A DNA stretch of 48,002 bases from assembly GCA_022819905.1 (NCBI GenBank), contig JAJEGJ010000011.1, positions 1 through 48,002 on the forward strand, given 5' to 3'. Positions within the stretch are counted from its first letter, which is position 1, and each line of letters begins with the position of its first letter. The notes under the pieces were generated by a model. It ran no database searches. It was not told where the DNA came from and saw nothing but the letters and a program-made list of their open reading frames with translations. Both the position numbers and the translations under genes were made by a program. This stretch comes from Alphaproteobacteria bacterium (GTDB lineage: Bacteria; Pseudomonadota; Alphaproteobacteria; TMED109). Positions 24,176 through 32,896 of the stretch are shown piece after piece.

Positions 24176-26473
24176 ATGGCAGCTACTTCAAACGGCAAGG
24201 CAAACGGCGCTACCCGGTGGATCGGAACCCGGCCGGTGCGGCCCGACGGCGTCGACAAGGTGACCGGCCGCGCGCGGTTCGGTGCCGATGTCCATCTCCC
24301 GAACATGCTGGTGGGCAAGGTGCTTCGAAGCCCGCACGCGCATGCGCGGATCCGGTCGATCGATGCGTCCGCAGCCCTGGCGCTGCCCGGCGTCAAGACG
24401 GTGACCACCCGCGACGACTTCAACGACCTCTCTTCCGAATTCGTGCCGGCCGGAGAGATGCTGGTGAACTACCGTGACGTGGTTCGGAACGTCATGGCGC
24501 GCGAGAAGGCGCTCTTCGAAGGGCATCCGGTCGCTGCGGTGGCAGCTGTCAGCGAGAAGGTGGCGAGAGAGGCGCTGGCCCTCATCGACGTCGACTACGA
24601 GGTCCTCCCGCACGTCCTTGATGTCGTCGATGCGATGGCGCCGGACGCACCGCTGCTGCACGAGGACATGATCACCGCCGGTGTCGAACCGACCCCCACG
24701 AAGCCTTCCAACATCGCCAAGGTCGTGGAGTTCAAACTCGGCGACGTCGCCGAAGGGTTTGCGGAAGCCGACATCGTTATTGAGCGCGAGTTCAGCACGC
24801 AGCCCGTGCATCAGGGCTACATCGAACCTCACTCCTGCATCGCCAACTATTCCGAGGACGGGCAGGCCGAGCTCTGGTGCACCACCCAGGGCCACTTCGT
24901 GGTCCGGGGACACTGCGCGAAGCTTCTCGGCATGGATGTATCCAAGCTCCGCGTTACCGCCTCCGAAATCGGCGGAGGGTTCGGCGGCAAGACCGTCGTC
25001 TACCTGGAGCCGGTCGCACTGATGCTGTCGCGCAAGTCCGGCCAGCCCGTGAAGATGACCATGTCTCGCGAGGAGGTGTTCCGGGCTTCCGGTCCTGCCG
25101 CAGGTACCCGCGTGTGGGTCAAGATCGGGATGACCAACGACGGTCGGATTACGGCGGGGGAGGCCGTACTGAAATATCAGGCCGGGGCCTTCCAAGGGTC
25201 GCCGGTCCAGCCGGGCTGCATGTGCGCGTTCGCCCCGTACGACCTGAACCACGTGAAGGTCGTGGGCTACGACGTGTTGGTCAATCGGCCCAAGGTGGCC
25301 GCGTACCGTGCGCCGGGTGCTCCGCAGTCCGAATTCGCGGTCGAGTCCGTCGTCGATGAACTCGCCAAGCGGATCGGGATGGATCCTGTCGAGCTCCGGC
25401 TGAAGAACGCGGCGAAGCAAGGTACCAAGGCCGCCTATGGTCCGACGTTTGGGCCGGTCGGGCTGGTCGAGACGCTCGAGGAGGCCAAGGCCCACGAGCA
25501 CTACCGCGCGCCGCTCAAGGAGGGTCAGGGCCGAGGAGTCGCTTCCGGCTTCTGGTTCAACATCGGTGGCGAAACCTGTGCGACGCTCAATCTGGGAGAG
25601 GACGGCACCATCGCCCTCGTCGCAGGGACTCCGGATATCGGGGGCTCGCGCGCGTCGCTGTGCCTGCAGGCAGCCGAGACACTGGGTGTGGACGTTGAAC
25701 GAATCCGCCCCCTGATCGGCGACACGAGCACGCTCGGCTACACCTTCCTGACAGGCGGCAGCCGGACCGCGTTCGCCAGCGGGATGGCCGTCGTCGAGGC
25801 AGGAAAGGACATGATCCGGCAGCTGTGCGAGCGCGCAGCGAAGGTCTGGGACATTCCGGTCGACGCGGTGGAATGGGCCGATGGCGAGGCGCGTCCCGCC
25901 GGGTCCAATGCCGGAGAGTTTGACCCGCTGTCCCTGGCAGACCTTGCGAGGCTCGCCGGCAAGACCGGTGGGCCGTTCGTCGGTCGTGCACAGATCAACG
26001 CGCAAGGCGCCGGACCGAGCTTCGGAACCCATATCGTCGACGTGGACGTCGATCGCGAGACCGGCAGAGTGACGATCGAGCGCTACACGGTCATCCAGGA
26101 CGCCGGAACGGCAGTGCACCCGAGCTACGTCGAAGGGCAGTTGCAGGGTGGAGCCGTCCAGGGAATCGGGTGGGCCCTGAACGAGGAGTACATCTACGAC
26201 GACAAGGGGCGGCTGCAGAACCCCGGATTCCTCGACTACCGGATTCCCGTCTGCTCGGACGTTCCGATGATCGACACGGTCATCGTGGAAGTTCCGAACC
26301 CGACGCATCCGTACGGGGTCCGTGGCGTCGGAGAGACGCCGATCGTGCCGCCCATGGCCGCCATCGCCAACGCTGTGGAAGACGCCTTGGGAATGCGGTT
26401 CATGGACTTGCCGATGTCCCCGCCCAGAGTCCTCAAGGCGCTGGAGGATGCCCGCATCGCCGAGGCAGCCTGA
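24176..26473 (+). CDS. Molybdopterin-binding large subunit of the hydroxylase
   Basis: 765 residues, full length for the CoxL/XdhB-type catalytic subunit. VTGRARFGADVHLPNMLVGK is the common opening. SEIGGGFGGKTVVYLEP is the first molybdopterin loop, AYRAPGAPQSEFAVES the active-site stretch, and GVRGVGETPIVPP contains the catalytic base Glu (GVGE). CO dehydrogenase has an AYRCSFR loop with a copper-binding Cys; here AYRAPGA is found, so this is a carbon hydroxylase (aldehyde, purine or N-heterocycle oxidation) and not form I CO dehydrogenase. It needs molybdenum cofactor, and a MoaD-like gene follows 11 nt downstream. Confidence 0.95.
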   Translation: MAATSNGKANGATRWIGTRPVRPDGVDKVTGRARFGADVHLPNMLVGKVLRSPHAHARIRSIDASAALALPGVKTVTTRDDFNDLSSEFVPAGEMLVNYRDVVRNVMAREKALFEGHPVAAVAAVSEKVAREALALIDVDYEVLPHVLDVVDAMAPDAPLLHEDMITAGVEPTPTKPSNIAKVVEFKLGDVAEGFAEADIVIEREFSTQPVHQGYIEPHSCIANYSEDGQAELWCTTQGHFVVRGHCAKLLGMDVSKLRVTASEIGGGFGGKTVVYLEPVALMLSRKSGQPVKMTMSREEVFRASGPAAGTRVWVKIGMTNDGRITAGEAVLKYQAGAFQGSPVQPGCMCAFAPYDLNHVKVVGYDVLVNRPKVAAYRAPGAPQSEFAVESVVDELAKRIGMDPVELRLKNAAKQGTKAAYGPTFGPVGLVETLEEAKAHEHYRAPLKEGQGRGVASGFWFNIGGETCATLNLGEDGTIALVAGTPDIGGSRASLCLQAAETLGVDVERIRPLIGDTSTLGYTFLTGGSRTAFASGMAVVEAGKDMIRQLCERAAKVWDIPVDAVEWADGEARPAGSNAGEFDPLSLADLARLAGKTGGPFVGRAQINAQGAGPSFGTHIVDVDVDRETGRVTIERYTVIQDAGTAVHPSYVEGQLQGGAVQGIGWALNEEYIYDDKGRLQNPGFLDYRIPVCSDVPMIDTVIVEVPNPTHPYGVRGVGETPIVPPMAAIANAVEDALGMRFMDLPMSPPRVLKALEDARIAEAA

Positions 26474-26484
26474 CGGACGACACC

Positions 26485-26730
26485 GTGGCTCGCGTAGTCT
26501 TCACGGGCAACTTTCGGCATCTCGTCGGTGAAGATACCGAGGCGGACATTCCCGCTTCGAACGTGCGTGACCTGCTGAACCGGCTGGGCGAGCGCTACCC
26601 GGCGCTCGCCCCACACCTTGATGAAGGAATTGCGGTCGCTATCGACGGCGAGATTCACCAGGATGCGCTCTTTTCGCCTGTCGGCCCGGACAGCGAGGTG
26701 TACCTGATGCCGAAGATTGCGGGCGGCTGA
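26485..26730 (+). CDS. MoaD/ThiS-like sulfur carrier protein
   Basis: 81 residues with a ubiquitin-like beta-grasp pattern: VVFTGNFRHLVGED, then ASNVRDLLNRLGERYPAL, GIAVAIDGEI and the terminal MPKIAGG. The C-terminal Gly-Gly is what sulfur carriers such as MoaD use to bear the thiocarboxylate for molybdopterin synthesis. A GTG 11 nt after the large-subunit stop is the best start; the ribosome-binding site is weak. Being the last gene of a molybdenum hydroxylase operon, it likely supplies cofactor or has a dedicated maturation role; no MoaE partner is in the window. Confidence 0.75.
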   Translation: MARVVFTGNFRHLVGEDTEADIPASNVRDLLNRLGERYPALAPHLDEGIAVAIDGEIHQDALFSPVGPDSEVYLMPKIAGG

Positions 26731-26811
26731 CACGGGACAAGGCAGTTCGCGAGGAACGGAACCTTGCATGGAGCTCGGTCCAAACCCCTGCAGGGCGAGT
26801 TCGCTGGCCCG

Positions 26812-27630
26812 TCAACGCAGGTAACAAATGCCGTGGCCGGATCGAAGGTTTCGATGAACCCCGCTGTGGGGCGTAGCGTGCGACAGCCGGACCCAGTCTC
26901 GACCCGGCCCCCGGTTCAGCATTGAGTTCTCGAGCCTCCCGTGCTCGGGCTCCGGCGCATGGGCTGGGGCTGTTCCCGCTGTCCATGTTTCCCAGCTGGC
27001 GAGGATCGCAGGAAGTTCGCGACCCTCGCCACACCGAGGGGAGCCCGATGTGCCCCCGTCGGCGATCGGTTCCACGGAGGCACCCGCATCGTCCTTGAGC
27101 CGCCCGGGTACATGGTTGCCGCACGACGAGACTGTTGCCCGGAGCGACTTGGCCGTGGGCCCGTCCGGCTCCATGGCGACGGTAGTGTCATTGTCGATCT
27201 CGTCCTGCTCGACCGCAGCGATGCAGGGGGGTGTTTCCCGGGCTTCAAAGGCCGTCGTCTGCGGCAGCTTCAGTTGGTCGCTGTACGCCCTGATGTCGGC
27301 CAGCAGCTGACGATGGATTCCGGGATGGGCGACGACCCGGCGGGGTTCGCGCAGGAAACGACCGAGTTCCGCCTTCGTTTGGGCAGCCATCCTGGCGACG
27401 TCCTCTCCCGGGGCCTCGAGCCACGTCAAGCTCGTTGGGTTCGGTACGTTGGCTGCAGGAGAGCTCACCAGATGGGGGATCACTACCACCGCCAGCAGGG
27501 TGCACGTCAGGACTAATCGGATCGTCCAGACCGTGTTCATGAGGGCCGCGAATCGCTCCAGAGCCCTGTTGGCCCCGAAACCGGCTCGGGACGGCCCGCC
27601 GGTTTTGCTCGCCGCGTGGTTACCGGGCAT
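26812..27630 (-). CDS. Unknown protein with one N-terminal membrane helix
   Basis: 272 residues, no family recognised. Residues 36-56 (WTIRLVLTCTLLAVVVIPHL) form a single membrane helix, with a basic N-terminus. Next comes a helical part (GEDVARMAAQTKAELGRFLR and HPGIHRQLLADIRAYSDQL), and the second half is rich in small and charged residues with little secondary structure. The start is well supported: AAAGGAG lies 9 nt before the ATG at 27628-27630, one of the best ribosome-binding sites in the window. Upstream is the AT-rich stretch 27840-28090, which may contain its promoter. The low-complexity C-terminal half could mean frame decay after the first 130 residues. Confidence 0.5.
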   Translation of the reverse strand: MPGNHAASKTGGPSRAGFGANRALERFAALMNTVWTIRLVLTCTLLAVVVIPHLVSSPAANVPNPTSLTWLEAPGEDVARMAAQTKAELGRFLREPRRVVAHPGIHRQLLADIRAYSDQLKLPQTTAFEARETPPCIAAVEQDEIDNDTTVAMEPDGPTAKSLRATVSSCGNHVPGRLKDDAGASVEPIADGGTSGSPRCGEGRELPAILASWETWTAGTAPAHAPEPEHGRLENSMLNRGPGRDWVRLSHATPHSGVHRNLRSGHGICYLR

Positions 27631-28181
27631 GCGTTGTTCTCCTTTCCTGGTGCTTTGCCATTCGACGTTTCTTGCCGGCATCGGCCTGATTTCTCCGGGC
27701 ATCCGGGATCGGGTGCATGTGCGTCGGGAGCACGGGGCCAGGACGTCCCCGGGCGTGTTTGCCCGTTGGAAACAGGCGGTGCAGGCCGGGCATTGCCAGT
27801 GGACGAAAGGACTGTTCTTGATTCGTCACAAAGGATCGAACTGATTTCTCTTTAAATGTCGGCCGAAGTATACAAACAGATGTCTTTCTCATGTGTTCAA
27901 CGTAGTGCGGTTTCGGCCAGAATCACAGTCAAACGTCCATGTTGTATGCAAATACTGCATGTCTTGATATGAATTCAAGCGAGAGCTTACAGTAACGATC
28001 TTCGTTATTGTCCTTGATATAGCCTCATCCCTAATTGTTTATAAGTAAAGCTACAGGTGCGGCATAAGGTTTGTTTTGCAAGTGAGCGCAGACCAGAATT
28101 AACGGCAAAGCACTGTTTGCGCTGTCAACCGGCACCGCTGCGCCGACGGGCCGGTGCCGGCGGCGTTTGAAGATGTCGAAC
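27631..28181. other. Long AT-rich intergenic region
   Basis: About 550 bp between the TRAP operon end and the unknown membrane protein. From about 27840 to 28090 the DNA is strikingly AT-rich (TTTAAATG, TTGATATGAATTC, TTGATATAGCC, GTTTATAAG), unlike the rest of the window. It probably holds the minus-strand promoter for the downstream gene. A 90-codon minus frame across 27620-27892 shows no signature. Confidence 0.5.
28129..28160 (-). terminator. Candidate terminator of the TRAP operon
   Basis: Nine-base arms CCGGCACCG (28129-28137) and CGGTGCCGG (28152-28160) form a strong stem just past the stop codon of the large permease. A second small stem (GCAAA/TTTGC) follows at 28109-28124. There is no T-run, so termination efficiency is uncertain. 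Confidence 0.4.
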
Positions 28182-29459
28182 CTAGCCGCGAATCAGGTTG
28201 GGCAGCCAGAGCACGAGGCTGGGCCAGAGCGAGACGATTACGATGACCGCGACGTGGCTGGCGTAGAACGGCATGGAGGCCCGGATCGCGCGCTCGTAGG
28301 TCACCCCGGCCAGTTGTGACGCCGTCATCAGGGTCATCCCGACGGGCGGTGTGATGTTGGCAACGTTCAGGGTCACGATCATGACGATCGCAAAGTGAAG
28401 GGGATCGAAACCCAGGCTGAGCATCGCGGGCACCAGGACCGGCGCGACGACGATGAGGGCCGGTAGGACGTCCAGCACGGTGCCGACGGCGATCAGGAAC
28501 AGGTCCACCAGGAGGATTTGGACGGTCGGCTCGGTACTGATACTCGCGATGAAGCCCGCTGCCTCGCGGGCCACGCCCGAACGCGTAATGAACCACCCGA
28601 GCACGGTCGAGGTCGCCAGCAGGAAGAACACGACCCCGCTGAAGCGCACCGTGACGAGCAGGGCAGCGCGGATTTTCGCGAGATTGAGCGTCCGGTATCC
28701 GAAGAGACCGATCAGTAGCGCATAGACCGCGGCGAAGGCGGAGGCTTCCGTAATCGTGGTGAGTCCTCCGAGGATGCCGCCGAGGATGATCAGCGGCACC
28801 AACAGGGCGGGCACTGACGCGAAGAAGGCGACGATCGCGGTGCGAAGTGGTGCCCCCGGGTGCTTCGGGTGGTTTCCGAGGTAGGCGAGAATGCTGCTTG
28901 TCACGAGCAGCATCCCGGCCATGAGCAGCCCCGGAACCATCCCGCCCGCGAACAGGTCAAGCACGGAAACATCCCGCAGGATGGACGCGTAGACGACCAT
29001 GACGACGCTCGGCGGGATGATGGGACCGATAATCGACGAACAGGCCGTCACCGCGGCCGCATAGGCGGGGTCGTAGCCTTCCTTCTTCATGGCCGGGATC
29101 AGCAGCCGCCCGATCGCCACGGCATCGGTAATGGCCGCGCCCGTGAGTCCGGCAAAGAACACGCTGGTGGTGATGTTCACGTGGCTGAGCGCGCCGCGGA
29201 CTCGTCCGAGCAAGGCGTTGTTGAACGTCACGAGTTTCTGGGTCAGACCCGCCTGGTTCATCAGCTCTGCGGTGAAGATGAAGTACGGGACTGCGATGAG
29301 GACGAAGCCCGAGACGCCGGAGAACATCCGGTCGGCAAGCATCCCGCGCAGGTCAAGGCCGCCCAGGGAGATCGCTCCCGCGAGGCCCGAAAACGCCATT
29401 ACGAGTGCGACCGGTGCTCCCACCACGAGAAGGAACAGGAACACCGCGGCGGCGGTCAT
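28182..29459 (-). CDS. TRAP transporter large permease (DctM type)
   Basis: 425 residues, almost entirely hydrophobic, about 11-12 membrane helices. FFAGLTGAAITDAVAIGRLL and SSIIGPIIPPSVVMVVYASI are the conserved DctM segments, and TLNVANITPPVGMTL is the second repeat motif with the GxxxPP-like helix break; the inverted-repeat layout fits an elevator-type Na+-driven transporter. It imports a carboxylate or related organic acid brought by the periplasmic protein. The ATG at 29457-29459 overlaps the small permease stop by 4 bp (ATGA), so the two are co-translated. Confidence 0.95.
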   Translation of the reverse strand: MTAAAVFLFLLVVGAPVALVMAFSGLAGAISLGGLDLRGMLADRMFSGVSGFVLIAVPYFIFTAELMNQAGLTQKLVTFNNALLGRVRGALSHVNITTSVFFAGLTGAAITDAVAIGRLLIPAMKKEGYDPAYAAAVTACSSIIGPIIPPSVVMVVYASILRDVSVLDLFAGGMVPGLLMAGMLLVTSSILAYLGNHPKHPGAPLRTAIVAFFASVPALLVPLIILGGILGGLTTITEASAFAAVYALLIGLFGYRTLNLAKIRAALLVTVRFSGVVFFLLATSTVLGWFITRSGVAREAAGFIASISTEPTVQILLVDLFLIAVGTVLDVLPALIVVAPVLVPAMLSLGFDPLHFAIVMIVTLNVANITPPVGMTLMTASQLAGVTYERAIRASMPFYASHVAVIVIVSLWPSLVLWLPNLIRG

Positions 29460-29962
29460 GCGCCGTGTTCCACGTCCGGGATGTCCGGCGATGGTCGGAG
29501 GAGAACGTGCCCGTGCACCAGGTGCACGAGGATGATCACCCCCGTGATCGGGACAGCCGCCGCGACCCAGCGGTGATGCACCTGAAACTGGTCGGAGACC
29601 ATGTAGTACTGGGTGGAATTCAGGAAGAAGTCCCAACCGGTCTCGATCAACAGCAGTCCCAACAGTGCGAGGGCCGCGAGCACCAGCCACTGCATCGTCC
29701 GTGCCCACGGTCGAGGTACGTTCCTCGATACCAGCGTCATGGCAACGTGCTCTCCGTAACGGAGTGCGACCGTGGAGCTAAGGAGCCCAATCCATGGCAC
29801 GAAGAGGCGGGCAAGCGAGTAGGTCCAGCTCAGCGAATCTCCGGTGATCACCATGTAGAACGAACCCGCGAACGAGATCGCGAGCATCACGCCGACGAAG
29901 GCAACGCAGACGTAGATGACCGCGACGTTGAGCAGGTCGCTGAGGCCGCGGAGGAACTGCAT
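29456..29962 (-). CDS. TRAP transporter small permease (DctQ type)
   Basis: 168 residues with four membrane helices (for example VAVIYVCVAFVGVMLAISFA and WLVLAALALLGLLL) as in DctQ proteins. WIGLLSSTVALRYGEHVAM is close to the family's signature near helix 3. It pairs with the large permease and acts as its scaffold. The ATG at 29960-29962 is about 83 bp downstream of the binding protein gene. Confidence 0.93.
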   Translation of the reverse strand: MQFLRGLSDLLNVAVIYVCVAFVGVMLAISFAGSFYMVITGDSLSWTYSLARLFVPWIGLLSSTVALRYGEHVAMTLVSRNVPRPWARTMQWLVLAALALLGLLLIETGWDFFLNSTQYYMVSDQFQVHHRWVAAAVPITGVIILVHLVHGHVLLRPSPDIPDVEHGA

Positions 29963-30045
29963 GGGAATCCGGTTTCGGTCCCTGGCCGCAGGGGGAAACC
30001 GACGCCGACGGCAGCGGCGGACCGGGCGACGGATCTGCCGGTGGC

Positions 30046-31149
30046 CTAGTTCCCGTAGCGCTCCATGTCGCTGGCGGCAAGGGTCTGATCGATCCGGTCC
30101 ACTTCAGCCCACAGTGCGTCGACTAGCCCCGCATCGACGCCAAAATCCTCCGTGATCCACTGCCGCCACGCGGGCCGGGCGATCGCCGCCATCCTCTGCT
30201 TCTCGTCGGCGGCCAGGATGTGGCATTCCACGAACTCCTCGCACGAGGCCACCCACCCCCGCACAGCGGCAAGGGTCGCGAAACCGTGGGCCATCTGGAT
30301 AGCTTCTCGTGCCGACTGCACGACGATGCGCTGGTAGTCCTCGGGCAGCGACTGGTACCAGCGTTCGCTCACCATCCAGGAAATGGAGTTGTAGACGTGG
30401 CCGCTCCAGGTCGTGTAGTCGTTCACTTCCCACAGCTTGAATGCAAGGCTGGCCCCCGGGGCATTGAACTGGCCGTCCGCGAGGCCGGTGCTGAGGGCGG
30501 TGATGACTTCGCCCCACGGCAGCGGGGTGGCCGACGCGCCGAGCGCCTTCATGGTGGCGACGTGGGCAGGGTTTTCCTCGACCCGAATTCGCAACCCCTG
30601 GATGTCGTCCACCGTACGGATAAGGCGCTTGTTGTTGGTGAAAGCCACGAAACCGCCGCCGTCATCGAACGTGCCGAGGTAACGGAGTCCGGAGGACTCG
30701 ATAGCGCCGCGCATGAAGTTCGCGTGCCACGCTCCATCGAAGTAGGCCCTCGCCACGTGGTAGTTCGGGAACAGGAACGGGGTTGTGATGATTTGATAGT
30801 CCTTGAAGAACGAAGACATCGCCCCGGACGACATAACGGCCGACTGAACGGTCTTTCCGATCTGTGCTTCCTTGCCGTTCTCGACTTCCGAGCCCAGTTG
30901 GCCGGCTCCGAAGATCTGGACGTCGATGTCGCCGTTGGTACGCGCTTCCACCTGCGACGTGAAGTGCATGAGCGCCGGCTGAACTTCGTTGTTGGTGAGG
31001 TCCTCGGGTAGCAGGTGCGGAATTACCATGGTGTACTCCGCCGCTTCGGCGCGTGAGGCTGTCCCGAGTGCGGTGATGCACACGACGAAGGCAACCGCCA
31101 TGGCGGTCAGACGGACGCCACTCCCGGTCGTCTGGTTCGATATCGACAT
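30046..31149 (-). CDS. TRAP transporter periplasmic binding protein (DctP type)
   Basis: 367 residues. A signal peptide (residues 1-37, core MAVAFVVCITALG, cleavage near SRAEA) is followed by mature DctP sequence. DIDVQIFGAGQLGSEVENGK, KTVQSAVMSSGAMS and PFLFPNYHVARAYFDG are family motifs, and GLRIRVEENPAHVATMKALG contains the conserved Arg that binds the substrate carboxylate. ATG at 31147-31149 with GGAGAG about 6 nt upstream; a longer frame is not homologous. It is first of three genes in the order P-Q-M, the common arrangement. The bound acid cannot be told. Confidence 0.95.
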   Translation of the reverse strand: MSISNQTTGSGVRLTAMAVAFVVCITALGTASRAEAAEYTMVIPHLLPEDLTNNEVQPALMHFTSQVEARTNGDIDVQIFGAGQLGSEVENGKEAQIGKTVQSAVMSSGAMSSFFKDYQIITTPFLFPNYHVARAYFDGAWHANFMRGAIESSGLRYLGTFDDGGGFVAFTNNKRLIRTVDDIQGLRIRVEENPAHVATMKALGASATPLPWGEVITALSTGLADGQFNAPGASLAFKLWEVNDYTTWSGHVYNSISWMVSERWYQSLPEDYQRIVVQSAREAIQMAHGFATLAAVRGWVASCEEFVECHILAADEKQRMAAIARPAWRQWITEDFGVDAGLVDALWAEVDRIDQTLAASDMERYGN

Positions 31150-32001
31150 TCTGCTCTCCGTTTCCAGTGTCGCCGCCGGTTGCGAGATTGCCGGCGCGGT
31201 CGGCGTTCCCATGGTCGTGGCTGCGCGAAAGGCCGAGGTCACAAGCCGGTGGCCGCCAGGACGGATGCATCATTCACATCCCGGCACCTTCGAGACCTGA
31301 ACCAAGGACGAGCTCCGTCGGCGCGACGAATCCCGTCAAGGCCCATTCAGGATGGCTCCACGTCTCGACCGCTCCACGTACCAACACCGGGAGGATAACG
31401 AACGAGCCACGGGCCACGAGGGCCGGCGTGGAGGCGGGAAGCGTCCGGGCAGGTGACCCCCTGCTCGTCGAAGCCTCTCCTGCGTTGCAATGGTCGATCG
31501 GGGGAAGCGATGGCCGGCTTGAGAACGCGCCCGTCGATGCGGTGTCCTGGGCGGGACCGGTGTTGCCGGTCGGGTTGCGCGAAGCCCATCCGCACCGTTC
31601 CCGGCGACGCTGACGGCACCGGCCGTCCGTGCACGTCAATCGATTGCACTGGCCCGGCTGCCCGGCGCTCCGAAATTCCCGGTCTGGTCTCTCGTCAAAG
31701 GCGGCAACAAGACGACCAACAACGCCAATAGACGCCATATGTCCTACAGATACATGCAATAAGCTCATAAAACTATTGTAAAAATGAATTTCACATAACG
31801 AGACCGAGGCGTTAGATGGAAACGTTGTGGGGCCGCTTTTTCGGTACCCCACGTCGGTGTGCGCAATTCGACATTCGGGTTGGCACGAGCCCGGAAAGGC
31901 AAACGCTGTTGGCCCGAGGTCCTCCGGGTTGCCATGAGCGCTGGTGACCTGGAACACGAAACGGGAGTTCGATAGCGCGCAGTCAGAAGGAGGAGAGCAA
32001 G
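31150..32001. other. Long intergenic region with AT-rich patch
   Basis: About 850 bp between the divergent TRAP operon and the HTH gene. The part 31735-31800 is AT-rich and may be promoter DNA. A 227-codon minus-strand frame (31274-31957) and shorter plus frames show no family signature or convincing ribosome-binding site and are not called. The 3' end holds the strong AAGGAGGAG ribosome-binding site of the HTH gene. Confidence 0.4.
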
Positions 32002-32223
32002 ATGAACGAAATGCCCAGGTACCTCACGCCGCGCCAGGCGGCAGATTGGCTCGGCTTGTCTGTGCGCACGCTGGACCGATATCGGGCGTCGGGCGAAGGC
32101 CCCGTGTTTCACCGATTCGGCGGCCGGATTCGGTATCTGCGAGGGGACCTTCAAGCCTGGGCGGACGCGCGTCGACGCACGTCAACCGCCGACGACGGCA
32201 CCGACGGTAGGGGCGATTCCTGA
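32002..32223 (+). CDS. Excisionase/AlpA-like helix-turn-helix protein
   Basis: 73 residues. LTPRQAADWLGLSVRTLDRYR is a MerR/HTH_17-type winged helix, followed by GEGPVFHRFGGRIRYLRGDL, the standard wing and third helix of small excisionase-like DNA-binding proteins. Such proteins are usually parts of prophages, plasmids or integrative elements, where they regulate or direct recombination. AAGGAGGAG stands just before the ATG, so expression looks good. No recombinase or replication gene is adjacent, so it is an orphan, and its target is unknown. Confidence 0.85.
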   Translation: MNEMPRYLTPRQAADWLGLSVRTLDRYRASGEGPVFHRFGGRIRYLRGDLQAWADARRRTSTADDGTDGRGDS

Positions 32224-32446
32224 CCGCGAGGAGCGCGGGTGCCCGGTGTGCTGACTTATGCGGACGGTGATACCGACACCACGCGGATTCAAACGGAAGG
32301 GCGGGCCGGCTGCCAATGCAGATGCTCCGCCTTTCCCGGAGCTGCGTCGCACTGCTGCAAGCGTCTAGGTTCCGCAATCACTGCCGACGTGCCTTGACGG
32401 TTGGGGGCCTGGTCCGGCCTTCCTGCCCCAGCGCGAGAATTCAGCA

Positions 32447-32896
32447 ATGCTTCGCAGTCCGACCGGTTGCGGTACTTCTGTTGCTACGGCCGACCGCACG
32501 GTTGGGGAAGACAAGTTCGTTACCGAGGCCGGCGCCACCTACGCAGGGCTCCATCTGATCGCCGACTTTTGGGGTGTGTCGGCCTTGGACAGCGCCGAGG
32601 CGATCGGTACTGTCATACGGAAGGCCGCCCAGGCAGCTGGCGCCACGATCCTCCACCTTCACCTTCATCCTTTCGGCGATGAGCAGGGCGTGTCGGGTGT
32701 CGCCGTGTTGGCCGAGTCGCACATGAGCGTCCACACCTGGCCGGAACGCGGATACGTGGCGTTCGATGCGTTTCTTTGCGGAGGCACTGACGCGAGCGCT
32801 GCATTGCAGGAGCTGGAGCGGCATTTTCGTCCGACCAGCAAGCAGGTCCAGGTGCTCCGCCGCGGAAGTTTCCCTGCCACCGGCAAATCGGCGTGA
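32447..32896 (+). CDS. speD: S-adenosylmethionine decarboxylase proenzyme
   Basis: 149 residues, the bacterial class 1B (SpeH-type) enzyme that makes decarboxylated AdoMet for aminopropyl transfer. YAGLHLIADFWG opens the core. VAVLAESHMSVHTWPERGY contains the Glu90-Ser91 self-cleavage bond that creates the pyruvoyl group, and His96 is the processing His. FDAFLCGG has the catalytic Cys111. A 25-30 residue N-terminal extension before the core is normal for one proteobacterial subgroup. It precedes the ornithine decarboxylase gene with a 4-bp GTGA overlap, so the two enzymes are coupled. Confidence 0.93.
   Translation: MLRSPTGCGTSVATADRTVGEDKFVTEAGATYAGLHLIADFWGVSALDSAEAIGTVIRKAAQAAGATILHLHLHPFGDEQGVSGVAVLAESHMSVHTWPERGYVAFDAFLCGGTDASAALQELERHFRPTSKQVQVLRRGSFPATGKSA

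Noticed and set aside
24188-26308. 706-codon minus frame opposite the hydroxylase large subunit
   Set aside because: Antisense shadow caused by high GC; the plus strand carries all enzyme motifs.
31274-31957. 227-codon minus frame upstream of the TRAP operon
   Set aside because: Low-complexity composition typical of GC-rich chance frames, no domain, no ribosome-binding site.
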